A stretch of DNA of 8,147 nt from Gammaproteobacteria bacterium (GTDB lineage: Bacteria; Pseudomonadota; Gammaproteobacteria; GRL18). The stretch spans positions 1 to 8,147 of the forward strand of contig DAOVUK010000119.1 of the NCBI GenBank assembly GCA_030632625.1. Direction: 5' to 3'. A program made the translations under genes and the position numbers. This document shows, in pieces, positions 5,162-8,147 of the stretch. The stretch's first letter is position 1. Each line of letters begins with the position of its first letter. The notes beneath the pieces are model-generated. The model made no database searches and was not told where the DNA came from. It saw only the letters and a list, made by a program, of their open reading frames with translations.

Positions 5162-8147
5162 GTGCGGAAATCAATCCTTGCATGTACCGTATCATTCTTA
5201 ATGTCACCTGTGTCCGTCTGGGCGTTGGGAATGGGGGATATACAGGTTAACTCATCTTTAAATCAACCGCTGAATGCAGAAATTGCCCTTCATTCGGTGA
5301 CCAAAAAAGATCTTGATTCCCTGAAAGTTGGACTGGCACCCAGAAGTATCTATTCACGTGCGAATATAGAACGCAGTGATTATCTTGCTAAATTCAAATT
5401 TAAGCTGATCCAGCGCAACGGTAAAAATTATGTTGTTATTACCACCAAAAAACCTTTTAGAGAACCATTTGCAAACTTCCTGATTGAGGCCGCCTGGGGT
5501 TCTGGTCGTCTGCTCAGAGAATATACCATGCTGCTTGACCCGCCAGAGTTCGTAAAACAGCAGGCTCGCCCAGTGACCACAGCGACTGCATCACGTGCAT
5601 CTCAGGTAAAGCGAACTCAAACCCGTAAGTCGACTGGTAAAACAGACAGGAAAGCTGCTTCATCTGCTGGTTCAAATTATGTACTGTCACCAAAAGGCGG
5701 CTCTGGTGAGCTGAACTATGGTCCGACCAAACGCAATGACACACTTTGGAATATTGCCAAAAATATTGCTCCAGACAATGTTTCAGTTGATCAGATGATG
5801 ATGGCATTATTACGTGATAATCCACAGGCATTCTTCGATAATAATATTAATAATCTCAAAGCCGGCTATGTATTACGCATCAAAGAACGTGCAAGTTTAA
5901 ACAAGCTTAGCCGTTCAAATGCCAGTCGTCAGGTCAGGGAACAATATCAGAGCTGGAAAGAAATCAGAAAGCAAAAAGCATCAACTAATCTGGTTGACCG
6001 CAGCGATCGCAGTTCAGCAACTGCTCCGGCAGATGCTCAGTTGACACTGATTGCTGCTGGCAAAACAGAAAATGCTGATATGCAGGGTGATTTAAATTCT
6101 AAGGCAAAACAACTAAAAGAAAAATTATCACTTGCAGGTGAAGAACTTGAATCTAAAGAAGTTGAGAATCAGGAACTTAGAGCGCGTATTAAAGAACTTG
6201 AAGAACTTCTGCAAACCAAAACATCTCTTGTTGAGTTAAAAGATGAAAGTCTGGCTGCTTTGCAAAAGCAAAAAGAAATGCAGGCTATGGAAGCACAGCC
6301 TGAAGCTGCTTCTGAGCCAGAGGCTGAATCTGAATTAAAAGCTGTCACTGATACACCTGTTGAAGATGTAAAACTGGAAGAATCTGTTGTTGAAGAAGTT
6401 GTTGAAGAAGTTGTTGAAGAAGTTGTTGCAGAAGTTGTTGCAGATAAAAAAGTAGAACAAGCCGTTATTGAAGAAATAACTGATTTGCAGCTGGCAAAGC
6501 ATATTGACCCTTCAGTTGAATTAAACAATGATGAAAAAATGTTATCAGAGTCAACACCGTCAGTGAGTGTTGATGAGGTAATAACAATACCGGAAGTTCT
6601 TCAATCTGATGTGACAGCAAGCAAACCAGTTGAGGTCCAACCAGAAGCAGCAGCTGAGCAAGTTGTTAAGCCCGTTGTTAAAGCAGAGAAAAAAGTTAAA
6701 CCTAAGCCTGAACCGGCAAAACCAGCGGCACAGCAGGAAAATGTGATTGATGTGCTTCTCAGTGAAGCGATGCTGCCGTACACTGCAGGCGGTGGTGGTC
6801 TGGTGGTGTTAATACTTGCATGGCTTGGTCTGCGTGGCCGTGGTAAAAAAGAGAATGAATTTGAGGAAAGTATTCTTGATTCAAAAATGGATGCTGACGA
6901 TAGTGATTTTGCTGTGGATGATTCTGAATTAGTTGAATCGACTGAATCTTCAACCAAAGTGCTTGCTTCTGATACCGAAACTTCTTTTTTAAGTGACTTC
7001 TCTGCTGACGATATGGAATCACTGCAGCCTGATGATACTGAAGCTGACCCAATTTCTGAAGCTGATGTCTTTATGGTCTATGGGCGTTATCAACAGGCAG
7101 AAGAGTTATTACAAAGCGCCTTAAAGACTGAACCTGAGCGTTTAGATTATCAACTGAAGCTTCTTGAAGTTTATCATGGTGATAATTTGAAAGATTCATT
7201 TGCTGTACAGGCTGATGTGGTTAAAGAATTACTGAAAAAGACCTCTGATGACTTCGAACTGACTTCAGAGTGGACTAAAGCAAAATCGTGGGCAGAAAAA
7301 CTGGGTGTTGATATTGATATGCCTGATTCTTTTGATGCTGATGTTGCTGTCGAAGAAGTGAGTGCTGATGTATCTGATGAAATAGATTCACTGGATGACT
7401 CTTTAAGTGAAAGCAATGAGCTTTCACTGGATGATATTTCTGATGATTTATCTCTTGAAAGTGAAGAAATTAGTTTTAATGAAGATTCAATTTTAGGTGA
7501 TGCCGGTGGGTCTGATGACGAATTTGATTTATCACTGGATGACTCAGCTTTAGTTAATACAGAGTCTGCTCAGGATACTGATGATGAATTTGAACTCAGC
7601 CTTGAAGATCTTGATACAGCTGAAGGTGATTCCGGCAATGAGTTTGATTTGGATGAATCAACTCTAAAGATTGATGACAATCTTGAACTTGAAGATGACA
7701 GTCTTGAACTTGAAGGCGACAGTCTGGAACTTGAAGACGACAGTCTGGAACTTGAAGACGACAGTCTGGAACTTGAAGATGACAGTCTTGAACTTGAAGA
7801 TGACAGTCTTGAACTTGAAGATGACAGTCTGGAACTTGAAGGCGACAGTCTGGAACTTGTGGAACTTGAAGATGACAGCCTTGAAATTGCTACTGACAGT
7901 CTGGAATCAGGTGACGTTGATGACTCTTTATTAGAGGTTGATGACTCATTAAAAGACGTTGATGACTCTTTATTAGAGGTTGATGACTCATTAATATCTG
8001 AAAATGATGAGTTGGATTTACTTGATGATGATTTAGACTTTGATGAGTTTGAAGAAGATTTTCCTGAGCTTGATGCCGTAGGTACAAAGCTTGATCTTGC
8101 TAAGGCTTATATCGATATGGGAGACATGGAGTCTGCTTCAAGTATCC
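5162..8147 (+). CDS. fimV: FimV-like polar hub / peptidoglycan-binding protein (GTG start, 3' end cut by window)
   Basis: FimV is an inner-membrane protein of gammaproteobacteria that binds peptidoglycan and organises the cell pole, aiding type IV pilus assembly and twitching. The frame is open for 995 codons to the window edge, already longer than the roughly 920 residues of the Pseudomonas protein. Order of parts: signal peptide 1-21 (cleavage after VWA); conserved periplasmic domain from LGMGDIQVNSSLNQPLNAEI to about 120; LysM-like domain about 186-240 (YGPTKRNDTLWNIA to NNLKAGYVLRI); coiled coil about 308-380; Val-Glu repeats 409-427; transmembrane helix about 537-557; cytoplasmic TPR-like segment about 630-715 (ADVFMVYGRYQQAEELL); a very acidic linker about 716-976 with two heptapeptide arrays; and the start of the conserved C-terminal TPR motif at 977 (LDLAKAYIDMGD). 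The stop and perhaps 40-50 residues lie beyond the window. Confidence 0.94.
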   Translation, partial: MRKSILACTVSFLMSPVSVWALGMGDIQVNSSLNQPLNAEIALHSVTKKDLDSLKVGLAPRSIYSRANIERSDYLAKFKFKLIQRNGKNYVVITTKKPFREPFANFLIEAAWGSGRLLREYTMLLDPPEFVKQQARPVTTATASRASQVKRTQTRKSTGKTDRKAASSAGSNYVLSPKGGSGELNYGPTKRNDTLWNIAKNIAPDNVSVDQMMMALLRDNPQAFFDNNINNLKAGYVLRIKERASLNKLSRSNASRQVREQYQSWKEIRKQKASTNLVDRSDRSSATAPADAQLTLIAAGKTENADMQGDLNSKAKQLKEKLSLAGEELESKEVENQELRARIKELEELLQTKTSLVELKDESLAALQKQKEMQAMEAQPEAASEPEAESELKAVTDTPVEDVKLEESVVEEVVEEVVEEVVAEVVADKKVEQAVIEEITDLQLAKHIDPSVELNNDEKMLSESTPSVSVDEVITIPEVLQSDVTASKPVEVQPEAAAEQVVKPVVKAEKKVKPKPEPAKPAAQQENVIDVLLSEAMLPYTAGGGGLVVLILAWLGLRGRGKKENEFEESILDSKMDADDSDFAVDDSELVESTESSTKVLASDTETSFLSDFSADDMESLQPDDTEADPISEADVFMVYGRYQQAEELLQSALKTEPERLDYQLKLLEVYHGDNLKDSFAVQADVVKELLKKTSDDFELTSEWTKAKSWAEKLGVDIDMPDSFDADVAVEEVSADVSDEIDSLDDSLSESNELSLDDISDDLSLESEEISFNEDSILGDAGGSDDEFDLSLDDSALVNTESAQDTDDEFELSLEDLDTAEGDSGNEFDLDESTLKIDDNLELEDDSLELEGDSLELEDDSLELEDDSLELEDDSLELEDDSLELEDDSLELEGDSLELVELEDDSLEIATDSLESGDVDDSLLEVDDSLKDVDDSLLEVDDSLISENDELDLLDDDLDFDEFEEDFPELDAVGTKLDLAKAYIDMGDMESASSI
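6386..6442 (+). repeat. 12-nt tandem repeat in fimV (VVEE units)
   Basis: GTTGTTGAAGAA occurs three times in a row from 6386, followed by a GTTGTTGCAGAA unit and a 9-nt partial, encoding VVEE units that become VVAE and VVA (residues 409-427). It lies in the periplasmic part between the coiled coil and the transmembrane helix. Confidence 0.9.
7673..7912 (+). repeat. 21-nt tandem repeat array in fimV (DDSLELE heptapeptides)
   Basis: Nine adjacent 21-nt units (7673-7861) encode DDSLELE, with GDS in units 3 and 9 and DDN in unit 1. A 9-nt insertion (7862-7870) that re-copies the end of the unit follows, then two degenerate units (7871-7912). Units differ mainly at synonymous sites (GAT or GAC, CTT or CTG), so neighbours look like recent copies of each other. 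This is residues 838-917 of the acidic cytoplasmic linker. Confidence 0.95.
7916..7999 (+). repeat. 42-nt tandem duplication in fimV (VDDSL units)
   Basis: Four 21-nt units encode VDDSLLE, VDDSLKD, VDDSLLE and VDDSLIS (residues 919-946). The first two and last two form a 42-nt duplication that differs only in the last six bases. The codons GTT GAT GAC TCT are shared with the leuC tail repeats. Confidence 0.92.

Noticed and set aside
5514..5831. Minus-strand ORF of 105 codons
   Set aside because: Lies wholly inside the LysM-bearing part of fimV and has no recognisable protein features; a shadow frame.
7671..7934. Repetitive + strand ORF of 87 codons
   Set aside because: An off-frame reading of the 21-nt fimV repeat array; the repeat keeps all frames open.
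7673..7999. CRISPR-like array
   Set aside because: Units are directly adjacent without spacers, in frame within fimV and with codon-level variation; a coding tandem repeat.

Overview
The window is a conserved housekeeping cluster from a bacterium, most likely a gammaproteobacterium of the non-enteric kind. The order is a divergent LysR-type regulator, then leuC-leuD-leuB-asd-fimV, all on the + strand. From memory this resembles the leuC-to-fimV neighbourhood of Pseudomonas and related genera. FimV itself is a gammaproteobacterial polar hub protein, which supports the placement. The base composition looks moderately AT-rich, so it is probably not a Pseudomonas. I cannot name the genus.

Layout: 1-149 (minus) is the N-terminus of a LysR regulator, cut by the window edge. 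150-439 is the divergent control region, with a LysR-type dyad and an 18-bp duplication just before the leuC ribosome site. leuC (440-1945) and leuD (1957-2604) encode the two subunits of isopropylmalate isomerase. A 114-bp gap with two hairpins separates leuD from leuB (2719-3798, isopropylmalate dehydrogenase). asd (3862-4884) encodes aspartate-semialdehyde dehydrogenase. A 277-bp AT-rich gap with several inverted repeats precedes fimV (5162 to beyond the window end), which starts at GTG and stays open to the edge.

Together leuC, leuD and leuB supply the second and third steps of leucine synthesis; leuA is not here and must lie elsewhere. asd feeds lysine/diaminopimelate, threonine and methionine synthesis. 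fimV belongs to a separate function: a peptidoglycan-binding inner-membrane protein that organises the cell pole and type IV pili.

I see no undescribed multi-gene system. What is unusual is in-frame short tandem repeats: an 18-nt array that adds about 33 residues to the end of LeuC, an 18-bp duplication in the leuC leader, and three repeat arrays in fimV. The leuC tail and one fimV array share the same peptide motif (VDDS followed by Y-L or L-L) in the same frame with identical codons for VDDS, which is the observation most worth following up.
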